Source: Richelia intracellularis
GTDB taxonomy: Bacteria > Cyanobacteriota > Cyanobacteriia > Cyanobacteriales > Nostocaceae
Reading direction: 5' to 3'
Length of the DNA stretch: 34,223 nucleotides
NCBI GenBank assembly: GCA_000613065.1
Contig: CBZS010000558.1
Coordinates: 1-34,223 of the forward strand
In this document: positions 8,892-18,630 of the stretch, in pieces
Layout: every line of letters begins with the position of its first letter
Numbering within the stretch: position 1 is the stretch's first letter
Made by a program: the position numbers and the translations under genes
The notes under the pieces: model-generated
The model's input: only the letters and a program-made list of their open reading frames with translations
What the model was told of the DNA's origin: nothing
Databases searched by the model: none

Positions 8892-8932
8892 GTTGCTAAT
8901 ACTGATGCTGCTTTCGCATCAGTATTAGCAAC
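8892..8932. repeat. Perfect 17-bp inverted repeat at the broken end of the deacetylase gene
   Basis: GTTGCTAATACTGATGC (8892-8908) and its exact complement (8916-8932) surround a 7-nt loop. It coincides with the point where the minus-strand deacetylase frame stops (LLILSC). In another frame the repeat still reads AKAASVLATI, which resembles the normal continuation, so it could be mistaken for a terminator. No T run follows. Confidence 0.85.
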
Positions 8933-9671
8933 TAAGAATCAGTAAGTCTGGTTGGAATTGAGATAAAAAAGGTACTACTTTCTTGGTAAATAAAGGGTGA
9001 TATATTTCGCCATTACTACCAGGTAAAACAGGTAAATTTAATACGTTATTGGCGATACCAGCCCCAGTAGCTTTACTGATGCCTGGGTAACATGGAAATT
9101 GATGGAGAGAACAATAGGCAATTTGGGGGTTAGTTTCCACGAACGCTTGCGTTTCATTCCCATGGTGTACGTCCCAGTCTAAAATTGCCACGCGGTTAAT
9201 ATCGGGTAGTTGTAGGCCATAATTAGCTGCGATCGCAGCATTGGAAAATAGGCAAAAACCCATACCTGTAATCTTTTCGGCATGGTGTCCTGGGGGACGC
9301 GCCAACACAAAAGCAAGCGGGTTTCCCCGTTTTCCTGACAATATCCACCCCATCTAACCAAGCACTGACAGCCAGTAAAGCCACATCATAACTGCGGGGA
9401 GAAACGGGGGTATCAGAATTTAAGTCACCGCCACCAGTGGAGGCAATTTCTTGTACCTTGTGAATGTAAGGTTGGGTGTGAACTGCTTCTGCAGAAGATT
9501 TTACCGGACGCTTGGTAATAGGAGTACGTGATCGCCATTGGATTTTATCGGCAAATGGAGCCGTTCTTAGGGAATTTGCGATCACTGTTAAGCGTTCTGC
9601 TTTTTCTGGGTGGTAGCTTCCCGTTTTGTATTCAAGAAACTCATAGGAATAGATTACTTTACTGCTACCAT
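8925..9671 (-). pseudogene. Histone-deacetylase-family (acetylpolyamine amidohydrolase-like) protein, frameshifted and truncated
   Basis: Zinc-dependent deacetylase fold. On the minus strand: VIYSYEFLEYKTGSYHPEKA, then IHKVQEIASTGGGDLNSDTP and VALLAVSAWLDGVDIV. After a frame change near 9325 come FVLARPPGHHAEKITGMGFC (the catalytic His pair), NRVAILDWDVHHGNETQAF (zinc-ligand DWDVHHG) and YCSLHQFPCYPG. The ATG at 9671 is out of frame with the YSYEF segment. The frame stops at 8925-8927 directly after DLLILSC, where the family normally continues SAGYDA with another zinc ligand and about 70 more residues. At least two frameshifts plus loss of the C terminus make it inactive. Confidence 0.85.
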
Positions 9672-9796
9672 GGCGATTTGGGTTTTAGAAGGCAGAGGAG
9701 CAGGGAGAAAAGGAGAGCAGAAGGGGACGCGTAGAGTGGGGGAAGCGGAGAGGATAAACTCCCCATGTAACCGTTCAGATGATGTCACTTGCTACA

Positions 9797-9890
9797 ACGC
9801 GGGGTAGACGAAGGCTTCACTCTGCGAGAAGCCACTATTGCGTCTACGTAGAGTACCCGCGCAACGTAGTGGCTTACCGTGTCCCCGCGT
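9797..9890. repeat. Multi-stem palindromic interspersed repeat
   Basis: Nested complements: ACGCGGGG/CCCCGCGT outermost, GTAGACG/CGTCTAC and GGCTTC/GAAGCC inside, and AAGCCACTA/TAGTGGCTT across. GC-rich against the surroundings and typical of short dispersed repeats in Nostoc-type genomes. Lies just downstream of carB, possibly acting as a transcript end. Confidence 0.6.
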
Positions 9891-9914
9891 CCTCTTCAAT
9901 AATTCCCCATTTCC

Positions 9915-12900
9915 TTAATGATCAACCATGCAATACTCTTGGATTGGCTTGACATCCAAGGTGGTATTTTGCAGGGAACGGATAGCGGCAACGGTGGCTT
10001 TTGCACCAGCGATGGTGGTAATAATGGGGATTTTATAAGCTAAAGCTGTGCGACGAATCAGTTTGGCATCGGTTTGAGCTTCTTCCCCGGAAGCAGTATT
10101 GACAATTAATTGAATTTTACGGTTCTTAATTGCATCCAATACATGGGGACGACCTTCATGTAATTTTAGGACTAGTTCCACTTCTAATCCATTTTCTTGG
10201 AGGATGCGACGGGTTCCCTCGGTAGCCATGACGGCAAAACCTAGATCGATAAACTCTTTTACTACGGGTACAACCGCTTGTTTATTGCGATCGTTCATGG
10301 AAACAAATACAGTACCAGTTAGAGGTAATTTTTCTCCTGCACCCATTTCTGCTTTGGCAAAGGCACGACCGAAATCGCTATCTATCCCCATTACTTCGCC
10401 TGTAGAGCGCATTTCTGGTCCAAGGATAGTATCGGTACCGGGGAACTTGTTGAAGGGCAGGACAGCTTCTTTAACGGCTATGTGGCTGGGTATGACTTCT
10501 TTGGTAAAACTGATTTCTTCTAAGGTTTTACTGGACATAACTAAAGAAGCCAGTTTAGCAAGGGGAACTCCGGTTGCTTTTGAAACAAAGGGCACTGTGC
10601 GGGAAGCACGAGGATTAGCTTCAAGAATATAAACCTGGGGACTTTCACTTTGGGCATTAACAACGGCGAACTGGATGTTCATTAAACCTATGACGTTCAA
10701 GGATTTGGCTAATTCTATTGTCCAGGTACGAATTTGGTTGAGAATTGCATCGGCAAGAGAAATAGAAGGCAAGGAACAAGCAGAATCCCCTGAGTGGATT
10801 CCTGCTTGCTCAATATGTTCCATAATACCACCAATTACTACCTGTCCTGTAGCATCTGCGATCGCATCCACATCTACTTCAATGGCATTTTCCAAGAACT
10901 TATCAATGAGAATGGGGTGTTCTGGCTCTACTTGAACAGCAAAGGTCATGTATCGTTCTAACTCATTATCTGAGTAGACGATTTCCATGGCTCTGCCCCC
11001 TAATACGTAGCTGGGACGCACCACCACGGGATAACCAATACGTCGAGCTACAATTAAAGCATCTTCATAGGTACGGGCAATACCATTGGGAGGTTGAGCA
11101 ATGTCGAGTTGTTCTAGAATTTTCTCAAATCTTTCCCTATCTTCAGCAGTATCAATTGAGTCGGGAGCTGTGCCCCAAATTTGCGTATTAATACTTCTTT
11201 CTTCGGCAGTATTTTGCAAATATTCCTGTAAGGGAACTGCCAACTTGAGGGGAGTTTGTCCGCCAAATTGGACGATAATACCCACGGGATTTTCCGCCTC
11301 AATTATGTTAAGTACATCTTCCTTAGTTAGGGGTTCAAAATACAAGCGATCGCTTGTATCGTAGTCGGTGGAGACTGTCTCTGGGTTGGAGTTGACCATA
11401 ATTGTCTCGTAACCAGCACCCTTTAAGGCGTAGGCAGCATGACAGCAACAATAATCGAACTCAATCCCTTGTCCAATCCGGTTTGGTCCCCCTCCCAAAA
11501 TCATCACCTTGGGTTTATCGCTGGGAAGAATTTCTGTCTCTTCTTCGTAGGTGGAGTAGTAGTAAGGGGTAAAGGCTTCAAATTCCGCCGCGCAGGTATC
11601 CACTGTTTTGTAAACTGGGATGACTCCTAACTCTTGACGATAGGTGCGGACTTCATCCTCAGTAGTTTTCGTCGCGTAGGCAATTTGGCGATCGCTAAAT
11701 CCATTTTGTTTTATTTCATGCATCCGCTCTTTTGTCAAGTCTTTTAAGGGTGTACGTTTGATAAACTTTTCCACCTCTAAAAGTTGCTGCATTTTATCCA
11801 GGAACCAAGGATCAATGCCAGTTAATTCATAGATTTCGTCCTGGTTAATCCCCAGTTTCATGGCATGACGCAGGGCAAAAATTCTTTCTGGGTTTGGTGT
11901 TCTTAATTGGGCGCGAATTTGTTCCCCACTGGGTAGTTTTTCCTTCTCGTCGCATCCCCAACCAGCACGTCCGGTTTCTAGGGAACGGATGGCTTTTTGG
12001 AAAGATTCGTTAAAAGTGCGTCCAATTGCCATGGCTTCCCCCACAGACTTCATTTGGGTCGTTAATCCAGAATCGGAACCGGGAAACTTTTCAAAGGCAA
12101 ATCTGGGGATTTTGGTAACAACATAGTCAATGGTGGGTTCAAAGGAAGCAGGGGTTTGCTTGGTAATATCATTCTTAATTTCATCCAAGGTGTAGCCCAC
12201 TGCTAATTTTGCCGCCATCTTAGCAATTGGGAAACCAGTAGCTTTGGAAGCTAGGGCAGAACTACGGGAAACCCTGGGGTTCATTTCAATTACCACCACT
12301 TCCCCATTTGTCGGATTCACCGAAAACTGAATATTAGAACCTCCAGTTTCCACGCCAATCTCCCGAATAATCTTAATTGCCATATCCCGCAAACGCTGGT
12401 ATTCTTTATCCGTCAGGGTTTGGGCAGGTGCAACTGTAATGGAATCTCCGGTATGAATCCCCATGGGGTCGAGATTTTCAATTGAACAGATAATCACCAC
12501 ATTATCTGCTAAATCCCGCATTACCTCTAATTCATATTCCTTCCATCCTAGTAAAGATTGGTCAATAATAATTTGGGATACTGGGGAAGCATCAATACCT
12601 CCTCTTGCCATTTCCGCAAATTCCTCCTCATTGTAGGCAATACCCCCACCAGTACCACCCATAGTAAAAGCAGGGCGAATAATTAGAGGATAAGTGCCAA
12701 TTTCCTGCGCTATGGCTTTTGCTTCTGCCAGGGATGAAGCCGTACCACTGGGACATACCTTCACCCCAATTTTGTCCATAGCCTGATTAAATAACTTGCG
12801 ATCCTCTGCTTTCTCGATCGCTGGGAACTTCGCACCGATTAATTCCACTCCATACTTAGTTAGTCTCCCATCTTTTGCCAGAGCCACGGCAATATTCAAT

Positions 12901-13184
12901 GCTGTTTGTCCCCCCATAGTGGGTAGTAAGGCATCGGGACGTTCCTTTTCCACTATTTTAGCTACCAATTCCGGGGTTAACGGTTCAATATATGTGCGAT
13001 CGGCGGTTTCCGGATCGGTCATGATTGTCGCCGGATTGGAGTTCACTAAGACTACTTCATAACCCTCTTCTCTGAGGGCTTTACAAGCTTGGGTTCCGGA
13101 GTAATCAAACTCACAGGCTTGTCCGATAACAATAGGACCAGAACCCAGGATAAGAATTTTTTTAATGTCGTCACGACGGGGCAT
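9915..13184 (-). CDS. carB: Carbamoyl-phosphate synthase large subunit
   Basis: Makes carbamoyl phosphate from bicarbonate, ammonia (delivered by the CarA glutaminase) and two ATP, for arginine and pyrimidine synthesis in the cytoplasm. Intact, 1089 residues against about 1070 in E. coli. The two homologous synthetase halves begin [20 protein letters not shown] (residue 7) and [20 protein letters not shown] (about 560). Each carries an ATP-grasp core ([12 protein letters not shown] and [20 protein letters not shown] in the first; [20 protein letters not shown] and [20 protein letters not shown] in the second). The last about 135 residues form the methylglyoxal-synthase-like allosteric domain ([13 protein letters not shown]). 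Start [10 protein letters not shown] is conserved. No carA nearby. It stands alone amid ghosts, with no frame damage although it has long homopolymers such as T7 near its 5' end. Confidence 0.98.
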   Translation of the reverse strand: MPRRDDIKKILILGSGPIVIGQACEFDYSGTQACKALREEGYEVVLVNSNPATIMTDPETADRTYIEPLTPELVAKIVEKERPDALLPTMGGQTALNIAVALAKDGRLTKYGVELIGAKFPAIEKAEDRKLFNQAMDKIGVKVCPSGTASSLAEAKAIAQEIGTYPLIIRPAFTMGGTGGGIAYNEEEFAEMARGGIDASPVSQIIIDQSLLGWKEYELEVMRDLADNVVIICSIENLDPMGIHTGDSITVAPAQTLTDKEYQRLRDMAIKIIREIGVETGGSNIQFSVNPTNGEVVVIEMNPRVSRSSALASKATGFPIAKMAAKLAVGYTLDEIKNDITKQTPASFEPTIDYVVTKIPRFAFEKFPGSDSGLTTQMKSVGEAMAIGRTFNESFQKAIRSLETGRAGWGCDEKEKLPSGEQIRAQLRTPNPERIFALRHAMKLGINQDEIYELTGIDPWFLDKMQQLLEVEKFIKRTPLKDLTKERMHEIKQNGFSDRQIAYATKTTEDEVRTYRQELGVIPVYKTVDTCAAEFEAFTPYYYSTYEEETEILPSDKPKVMILGGGPNRIGQGIEFDYCCCHAAYALKGAGYETIMVNSNPETVSTDYDTSDRLYFEPLTKEDVLNIIEAENPVGIIVQFGGQTPLKLAVPLQEYLQNTAEERSINTQIWGTAPDSIDTAEDRERFEKILEQLDIAQPPNGIARTYEDALIVARRIGYPVVVRPSYVLGGRAMEIVYSDNELERYMTFAVQVEPEHPILIDKFLENAIEVDVDAIADATGQVVIGGIMEHIEQAGIHSGDSACSLPSISLADAILNQIRTWTIELAKSLNVIGLMNIQFAVVNAQSESPQVYILEANPRASRTVPFVSKATGVPLAKLASLVMSSKTLEEISFTKEVIPSHIAVKEAVLPFNKFPGTDTILGPEMRSTGEVMGIDSDFGRAFAKAEMGAGEKLPLTGTVFVSMNDRNKQAVVPVVKEFIDLGFAVMATEGTRRILQENGLEVELVLKLHEGRPHVLDAIKNRKIQLIVNTASGEEAQTDAKLIRRTALAYKIPIITTIAGAKATVAAIRSLQNTTLDVKPIQEYCMVDH

Positions 13185-13574
13185 ATGCGTTGCCTTAGAG
13201 TAGAGAAATAGAATCCTGATTATTTTAAGATTGTTTCACCACCTCGTATCCAATTTGCAACGAACTTGTGAGGAATTTATAAAAAGCCAGGAGCAGAAGG
13301 TAGGATCTAGAGGTTGGATGAATAGATTCTATCTGTTTTTATTTGGGATTTTTGATTGTGGTGTTGTGGATAAATTAGTAGGATAGAAATAATACAAGCG
13401 TTACTGAAAAGAGCATTCACAACATTATTGCTTCTCAAAAATAGCGAATCTTGCATAAAAATCTAGGTTCATACATAGAAGTTCTGAGAGTAAAGCTTGA
13501 AGGATGTCTTCAGAAAATGTGACTAACATCATCGGAACATCTGATTGACCAAAATTATAGTGACTCACAAATCA
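13185..13574. other. Intergenic region upstream of carB
   Basis: 390 bp between the divergent carB start and the secreted-protein ghost. It must hold the carB promoter, but no confident box can be named. No gene or repeat seen. Confidence 0.45.
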
Positions 13575-13612
13575 ATGAAAATGAAACTATTACATAAAGC
13601 GTTAAGTTTTGC

Positions 13613-13703
13613 GGCGTTGCATAAGTATGGGATGATTTCACTACATTTTCAACGATTTCTTAATGGTTTAAAATGCTAATTCATCCCATACTTATGCAAC
13701 GTC
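13613..13703 (+). mobile_element. 91-bp MITE copy 4, target duplication AGTTTTGC/AGTTTTTC
   Basis: Symmetric ends GCATAAGTATGGGATGA; the final bases GTC instead of GCC. Flanks 13605-13612 and 13704-13711 match at 7 of 8. It sits in the signal-peptide codons. Element plus duplication add 99 bp, so the frame is kept, but a TAA inside the element ends translation. Confidence 0.92.
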
Positions 13704-14128
13704 AGTTTTTCTAGTATTGCTCTAGCAAGTATGATGACTGTTAGTGCGGTTACAAGTAGCTTTTATATGCCCACGGCTACAGCAGCACCTAAAGATTTGG
13801 CTTGTAATAATAACATTTTTAAGTATTCAGTGATTGGTGCATTTTTATCTAATAATCATTAGATCAGAACTGATAAAACACCAAATAATTATACTGCTTT
13901 TAAACCTGAGACTTATTATCCTGGGAATGGTCAAGCATGGGGAGAACCAAGGTTTAAGTACATTGCTAGATTTAACAACATTAAGGAATGGCGAGCTAAA
14001 GTTTGTGCAACATCGGTACAAAACTCTAGTAATAACCATATAATTTTTTACCAAAGCTCTAGTAATTCATCCTGTCTTCCCAATGGAAACAAATATTGCA
14101 GAATGTATGTGAGTCCTACAATTTATTT

Positions 14129-15258
14129 GGGTGCGACTCTTTTGGTAGTAGGGAGTATGATATAAGACTAATAAATGACAATTCAACCACAGTAGTATTG
14201 ACAGGCAAAAATGTACTTGATGGAATTGGCTTGTAAAAAGTGAAAAAACAGGAACAGTTCCACACCCTATGCAAGGATCTACATCAAATCAAAGTATGTT
14301 TTGGTCACAAGCACGAGAACTATTTGAACAGATAGTTAGTTGGTTAGACTCAGACAGCATTTGTGGGTTAAAACACTCCCAGATAGAGAGTAAGTTACTT
14401 GAGAATGGATACGAATTATTGAGACGGTTGTTACAAACAAAGATATTTTGATAAACGCAGTCAAGATGAAATCTAGGGAGAGTGTGCAGGCACAGACTCA
14501 GTAAACAGAACACACAAGAAAAAATTGTCGCGGAAATTGACCACATTATTTGGCACAGTAATCGCCAATAGAATCGGTTCTGGAGGAAGAAAGATAAATA
14601 CCCTATTTCCTTTGGATGGGGAGTTTAATCTACCAGCACAGCAATATTCTCTCTCATGGACTAAGACAGGGATATTATCCATGTGATTGAGTATTTGTGG
14701 AAAGCTGTATTTGTCTTTTATTCTCAGACTTCAACACAGGCAGAAGCTTGGGAGAGCAAACGTTTACAGCTTATCCTTGAAGGTAAATCAAGTTCAGTTG
14801 CCCCAGGTATGCGCCGGAGTGCGACTTTACCCAAACTCACCCCCCCAAGAACGTAAACCCGTGGATACCTGTGCTAGATATTTACTTAACAATGCCAAAT
14901 ACCTCAAATATGACGATTACTTAAAAACTGGATAATCCATCGCCACGGGGGTGATTGAGGGTGCTTGTCGGCACCTGATTAAAGACAGACAGGATGGATA
15001 TGACTGGGGCTAGATGGACGGTGAAGGGTGGTGAGGCTGTTTTACCCCTGGGTTCTTTATACATCAGTGGCGATTGGGATGAGTATTGGCAGTTTCATCT
15101 ACAACAAGAACATAAACCCAATCACCTGGCTTTGTACTCTAGTGGTATTTCTTTGATCAAGCAAGTTCTCAAAGCAAAGCTCGTTGTTCTACTACCCCTC
15201 CACCTCTTCCAATACCTGTCTAAGTTCCACTCCCCCTACTACCAAAAGAGTCGCACCC
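14129..15258 (+). mobile_element. ISKra4-family element, copy 1 (1130 bp, 9-bp target duplication AATTTATTT)
   Basis: Ends GGGTGCGACTCTTTTGGTAG and the exact complement; perfect 9-bp duplicates at 14120-14128 and 15259-15267. Removal restores the host gene frame. Family assigned from the transposase; an internal deletion is likely because the reading jumps from about 14680 to a later region of the protein. Confidence 0.92.
14260..15225 (+). pseudogene. ISKra4-family transposase, degenerate
   Basis: Recognisable pieces: SNQSMFWSQARELFEQIVSW and KLLENGYELLRRLLQ, then several frame changes, VIEYLWKAVFVFYSQTSTQA, MRRSATLPKLTPQERKPVDT, the typical C-terminal IATGVIEGACRHLIKDR, then MDMTGARWTVKGGEAVLPLG and GDWDEYWQFHLQQEHK. 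Stops and shifts separate nearly every piece. Cannot be active. Confidence 0.82.
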
Positions 15259-15503
15259 AATTTATTTTCAGGTAAAGGAAAGGAATGAGCCGGAAAATAA
15301 ATGGAGAACTCTAAAAAAAGATGGGAAGTCAGCTATATATGAAATTCCTGCCAACAATACTCGTGTTTATAATTGGGCATGGAAGAGAAGTCAGGCAAGT
15401 GATTTTCGGATTCTTGTTCGTTATGCAAAACCACTATATCTATTCGGTTTTATGATGGAGAAATAAGACAGTTTTGGCTTTATAATTGAATTTTATTACG
15501 CCT

Positions 15504-15613
15504 AGTGTGAATTGATTGCTGAAACCATTGTAATTGCTTTGATGATTACACAATCAGATTTTTGGAAGAGTTTCAAAAACCTTATGCTAACAGAGAAATT
15601 TTTAATTCACACC
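15504..15613. mobile_element. Second MITE-like family, copy B (110 bp)
   Basis: Same length and ends as the copy at 6621-6730 (AGTGTGAATTGATTG to AATTCACACC). Lies 37 bp after the secreted-protein ghost. Confidence 0.75.
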
Positions 15614-15860
15614 ATACTTTTTATTATTTATAACCATGAAAAACTACAGAATGTTGATACACCTTTTCATGATTGATTATTATACCTATAATACATACTT
15701 CATATCCATGCTGATTTAGTACAAACTTGTATCTTTGAAAAGCTTGATTATTGAGTTAACAAGGCTTTTTGTTATTTGTAATAGTTTATCTATAGTAGTG
15801 CTGGATATCAAGGCTTATATATCACTTCTCAGTCTAGTGAGGTTTTTATCTGTAATATCC

Positions 15861-15951
15861 GGCGTTGTATAAGTGCGGGATGAATTAGGGGTTTTAACCA
15901 TTGAAAAAGCGTTGAAAATTTAGTGCAATCATCCCCTGATTAACAAACACC
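15861..15951 (+). mobile_element. 91-bp MITE copy 5, asymmetric ends, no target duplication
   Basis: Left end GGCGTTGTATAAGTGCGGG, right end CCCCTGATTAACAAACACC. Flanks TAATATCC and CAAGGTAC differ. Confidence 0.87.
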
Positions 15952-16065
15952 CAAGGTACTACAGTAAGCCGCTGCGCGTCTACGGCAGATTAGGAAAAGC
16001 TGTATAAAATGCTGAGAAACGAGATATAAACCACTATATAATTAGGATGTTATGATTTATCAATT

Positions 16066-16281
16066 ATGAAAGCAAGAAACGGCACAATAAAATTAAACCA
16101 GTTTTTAAAATTGATGGGTATAGTACCTACAGGGGGACAAGCTAAGCTGATGATTCAAGGTGGTGATGTGCAGGTTAATGGTATGTTGGAAACCCGACGG
16201 GGACGGAAATTAGTACGGGGTGATAAAGTAACAGTAGAAGGACAAACTTTTGAGGTCAATTTGGACAATAGTCAAGACTAA
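16066..16281 (+). CDS. S4-domain RNA-binding protein
   Basis: Seventy-one residues, essentially one S4 fold: LNQFLKLMGIVPTGGQAKLM, then IQGGDVQVNGMLETRRGRKL, and VRGDKVTVEGQTFEV. Same size and layout as E. coli YbcJ and B. subtilis YaaA, small S4 proteins thought to bind rRNA or ribosomal complexes. Intact, with a short basic N terminus (MKARNGTIK). The nearest active gene downstream converges on it. Confidence 0.9.
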   Translation: MKARNGTIKLNQFLKLMGIVPTGGQAKLMIQGGDVQVNGMLETRRGRKLVRGDKVTVEGQTFEVNLDNSQD

Positions 16282-16449
16282 GAGAAAATCATAGACTTTT
16301 TAGTTTCAGCATAGCTAACTGACATGAGCGTTCGTTTTATTGTTGCAAATATTATTATTAACCTTGAGCTAATTCTTCCATGAGTTGTAGTAGTTTTTTC
16401 TCAGTTTTCTCTAAAGCTTCCAGGAGAAAGTTTTTCTTGATGTCATGAA
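16282..16449. other. Convergent intergenic region with a possible coding scrap on the minus strand
   Basis: On the minus strand, about 16362-16446, an open stretch reads KNFLLEALEKTEKKLLQLME ending ELAQG, helical and protein-like but without a start codon. It may be the eroded tail of a gene that once followed the pentapeptide gene. Confidence 0.3.
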
Positions 16450-17823
16450 TTAAATTTTATGCAAGTTTGCGAATGGGTTAATAAAGCGAGAAAATTCTCC
16501 AGGGGAAAATGTTTTTTCCCAATTATTTGGTTGACGACAGGGGTTAGGATTTTCTGTCGTGGGAACTCGCATAAAAACATACTCACACTGGACTCCATTG
16601 AGATTCGTTTCTGGGGTAATGCCCCAATCTTGAATATATGCACCAGTGAGGTTTGCACCACCAAAATTGGTTTTATCAAGCTGGGTTTCTACTAGTTTGG
16701 CTCTAGAAAGCTCTGCGCCTTGCAAATTAGAATCCCGCAAGTTAGAACTAATCAAACTTGCATCTTGTAGATTCGCTCCTTGTAAATTTACCCCTTGTAA
16801 GTTCCAACCATCATATATTTGGTTGTGCAAATCCTTCGTTATCAATAACTCACGTAACTGGAGATTTTCTAAATACGTTGCTTTCACTGAGGCACCATGT
16901 AAATTTTTTACTTTAAACCAACAGGTACGGGTAATAATTGCTTGATTCAGGTTAGTATTTTTTAATTGCGCCTGGGTAAAATCAGCATCAGTTAAATCAG
17001 CCCGGTAAAAATTAGTACCATATTTTGTCGTTACCGCGATCGCAACATCATTAATCCACCTTTGTTTATAATCTCCGAATAAGGCGCGACTACTAACCCA
17101 AGCAGCAATCATAATTAGTAAAATAGCCACTCCCCCAGCAGCTAAAGCGGGAATCGTGTCAACAGAAGCCGCCATCACAGAAACAGCTCCACCCACGGCT
17201 CCCGCAGCAGATATTGTCATTGCCACGGCAATTAAACCCGCAATATTACCCGCTACAGCAGCAGTAGCAGTCACCACAACTGTACTAAAAGCTGCTGCTA
17301 ATAGCCCCACAGCCCCTGTAACAACGACAGCAACGACCTGAGCCGTAGCCATTGCACCACTTTGAGTAAGGGTAATTCCCGTCCAGGATACAGCCACAAT
17401 ACCAGCCCAACCCACAGCCGCTACCACCGTTGCAGCCACAGCCACCGCCAGAAAAATACAAGCATTGGAAATTCCTCGACCAATTGCGATCGCAAAGAAG
17501 ATTAGTAATACAATTAAACTAGCGAACGCAACGTACACATTTTCCTGGGGACGAGTTTCATTGATCCACAGAAACCCAATTAACGCACCTCCAATGGCTG
17601 CTAGTAGCCCTGAGAATGTGGAAAGCAGCAAGGAGAAGAGAAATAGAATAATAGCCCAGCGTCGCTGTAAACCAGCTTTAGCACGACTGAAGTTGGTATC
17701 CCGCAGAATTGCACCAGAAAAATCCGTGCCTCGAATATCTGCACCAGAAAAGTCCATTCCTGTTAAGTCTTGCCCTTGGAAGGATTTACCTCGAAATTTG
17801 CTACGGCGGTATTTACTAGCCAT
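16450..17823 (-). CDS. Pentapeptide-repeat membrane protein
   Basis: Intact, 457 residues. Pentapeptide repeats at the N terminus (FRGKSFQGQDLTGMDFSGAD, about residues 8-47), then a very hydrophobic Ala/Val/Gly-rich region of several membrane segments (about 53-255), then a second long repeat block (YRADLTDADFTQAQLKNTNL and NLQGVNLQGANLQDASLIS, to about residue 405) and a polar tail. The repeats form a right-handed quadrilateral beta-helix, probably cytoplasmic and flanking the membrane core. This arrangement is common in cyanobacteria, but the function is unknown. Start MASKYRRSKFRG is well placed. No partner gene is evident. Confidence 0.88.
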   Translation of the reverse strand: MASKYRRSKFRGKSFQGQDLTGMDFSGADIRGTDFSGAILRDTNFSRAKAGLQRRWAIILFLFSLLLSTFSGLLAAIGGALIGFLWINETRPQENVYVAFASLIVLLIFFAIAIGRGISNACIFLAVAVAATVVAAVGWAGIVAVSWTGITLTQSGAMATAQVVAVVVTGAVGLLAAAFSTVVVTATAAVAGNIAGLIAVAMTISAAGAVGGAVSVMAASVDTIPALAAGGVAILLIMIAAWVSSRALFGDYKQRWINDVAIAVTTKYGTNFYRADLTDADFTQAQLKNTNLNQAIITRTCWFKVKNLHGASVKATYLENLQLRELLITKDLHNQIYDGWNLQGVNLQGANLQDASLISSNLRDSNLQGAELSRAKLVETQLDKTNFGGANLTGAYIQDWGITPETNLNGVQCEYVFMRVPTTENPNPCRQPNNWEKTFSPGEFSRFINPFANLHKI

Positions 17824-18009
17824 GCTGAGTTACAAGCCTAGTTGCGACATCTTTTTGTACAGATGGTAGGATACCAGGTTTTTGCCTGTTTAGATATCTA
17901 ACTTAGGTTAGTTAATTGTCAGGAGTTTTGCAAAGGTAGGGTTTTGGGCGTTCTTAACTTTATATAAAAATTTTGGATTCAATTTATCTAACTTATGGGT
18001 ATTGAGTTC

Positions 18010-18031
18010 CCCGACTTTTCAAGAAGTCGGG
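18010..18031. repeat. Short hairpin CCCGACTT-N6-AAGTCGGG
   Basis: Perfect 8-bp stem with a 6-nt loop. A motif often dispersed in Nostoc genomes. No T run of terminator quality follows. Confidence 0.5.
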
Positions 18032-18047
18032 AAAATGAGGATTTGTG

Positions 18048-18433
18048 GTTGTGTCGCAAAAATGAGGTTCATTCTGTAGCACACTAAAAGACAAGTAAGA
18101 ATACTTACTACTTCACGTCTGCTGATGAATTCCAAACAACCTTTCAAATGGCCTCACTTCCAGAACACAATTATTTTGCTGAATGTTCGTTGGTATCTGT
18201 GATACTCTCTCAGGTCTCGTAACTTGGAAGAAATGATGTTAGACAGAGGCTTGAAGGTAGATCATTCCAGTATCTGTCTCTGGGTTCATGAGTATGCTCC
18301 TGAAATTCATAAACGCACTCGTCCTTAAAAAAGTTTTGAAAGCCAGGCAGAACAAACAGCTTATAGTGATAAATGTAGATAAGAATCCTGCTTATCCTCC
18401 AGGATTTTAAGAACTCAAAGAAGAAGAAATATT
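18048..18433 (+). mobile_element. IS6-family remnant, 3' part lost
   Basis: A probable left end near GGTTGTGTCGCAAAA is followed by the start of an IS6-type transposase: MNSKQPFKWPHFQNTIILLN, VRWYL then TGA, LRSRNLEEMMLDRGLKVDHS and CLWVHEYAPEIHKRTRP. After more lesions the VDKNPAYPP region is seen close to the MITE that ends the fragment. The catalytic core is missing. Confidence 0.8.
18125..18433 (+). pseudogene. IS6-family transposase, N-terminal fragment
   Basis: Contains the helix-turn-helix part of the protein with stops, and a small internal loss before the VDKNPAYPP motif. It ends at a MITE, beyond which unrelated ISKra4 sequence begins. Confidence 0.78.
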
Positions 18434-18524
18434 GGCGTTGGAGAATCAGGGGATGAATTAGCGTTTGAAACTATTGATAAATCGTTGAACATTTAGTGAA
18501 ATCATCCCCTGATTCCGCAACGCC
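18434..18524 (+). mobile_element. 91-bp MITE copy 6, joining IS6 to ISKra4 sequence
   Basis: Symmetric AATCAGGGGATGA-type ends, with mutations (GGCGTTGG and CCGCAACGCC). Flanks GAAATATT and GGTAAATC do not match. The left neighbour is transposase code of IS6, the right neighbour internal code of ISKra4. Confidence 0.9.
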
Positions 18525-18630
18525 GGTAAATCAAGTTCAGTTGCAGCAGGTATGCGCCGGAGTGGGACTTTACCCAAACTCACCCCACAAGAACCTAAAC
18601 CCGTGGATACCTGTGCTAGATATTTACTTA

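Larger units (their letters stand above)
13575..15466 (+). pseudogene. Secreted protein of unknown function, broken by a MITE and an ISKra4-family element
   Basis: Starts MKMKLLHKALSFA, a basic n-region. After removing the MITE the hydrophobic core SIALASMMTVSAVTSS and a probable signal-peptidase site near TATAAP follow. The mature part has KDLACNNNIFKYSVIG, then TAG at 13860-13862, NNYTAFKPETYYPGNGQAWG, PRFKYIARFNNIKEWRAKVC, CLPNGNKYCRMYVSPTIY, and after the ISKra4 element VKERNEPENKWRTLKKDGKS and VRYAKPLYLFGFMMEK to TAA at 15464-15466. Removing both elements with one copy of each target duplication leaves 654 bp, exactly 218 codons in one frame with a single internal stop. Several Cys suggest disulphides in the periplasm. 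No family recognised. Confidence 0.75.

Noticed and set aside
8892-8932. Rho-independent terminator of the deacetylase gene
   Set aside because: The stem is perfect but no T run follows on the minus strand, and it overlaps coding sequence expected in the family.
9528-9807. Plus-strand open frames over the deacetylase 5' end
   Set aside because: Shadows of the minus-strand pseudogene and of GC-rich repeat sequence; no start context or family.
10204-12800. Plus-strand open frames over carB
   Set aside because: They lie opposite a complete 1089-codon gene and show no domain or plausible composition.
14473-14682. Minus-strand open frame within ISKra4
   Set aside because: The opposite strand carries recognisable transposase pieces across the same bases.
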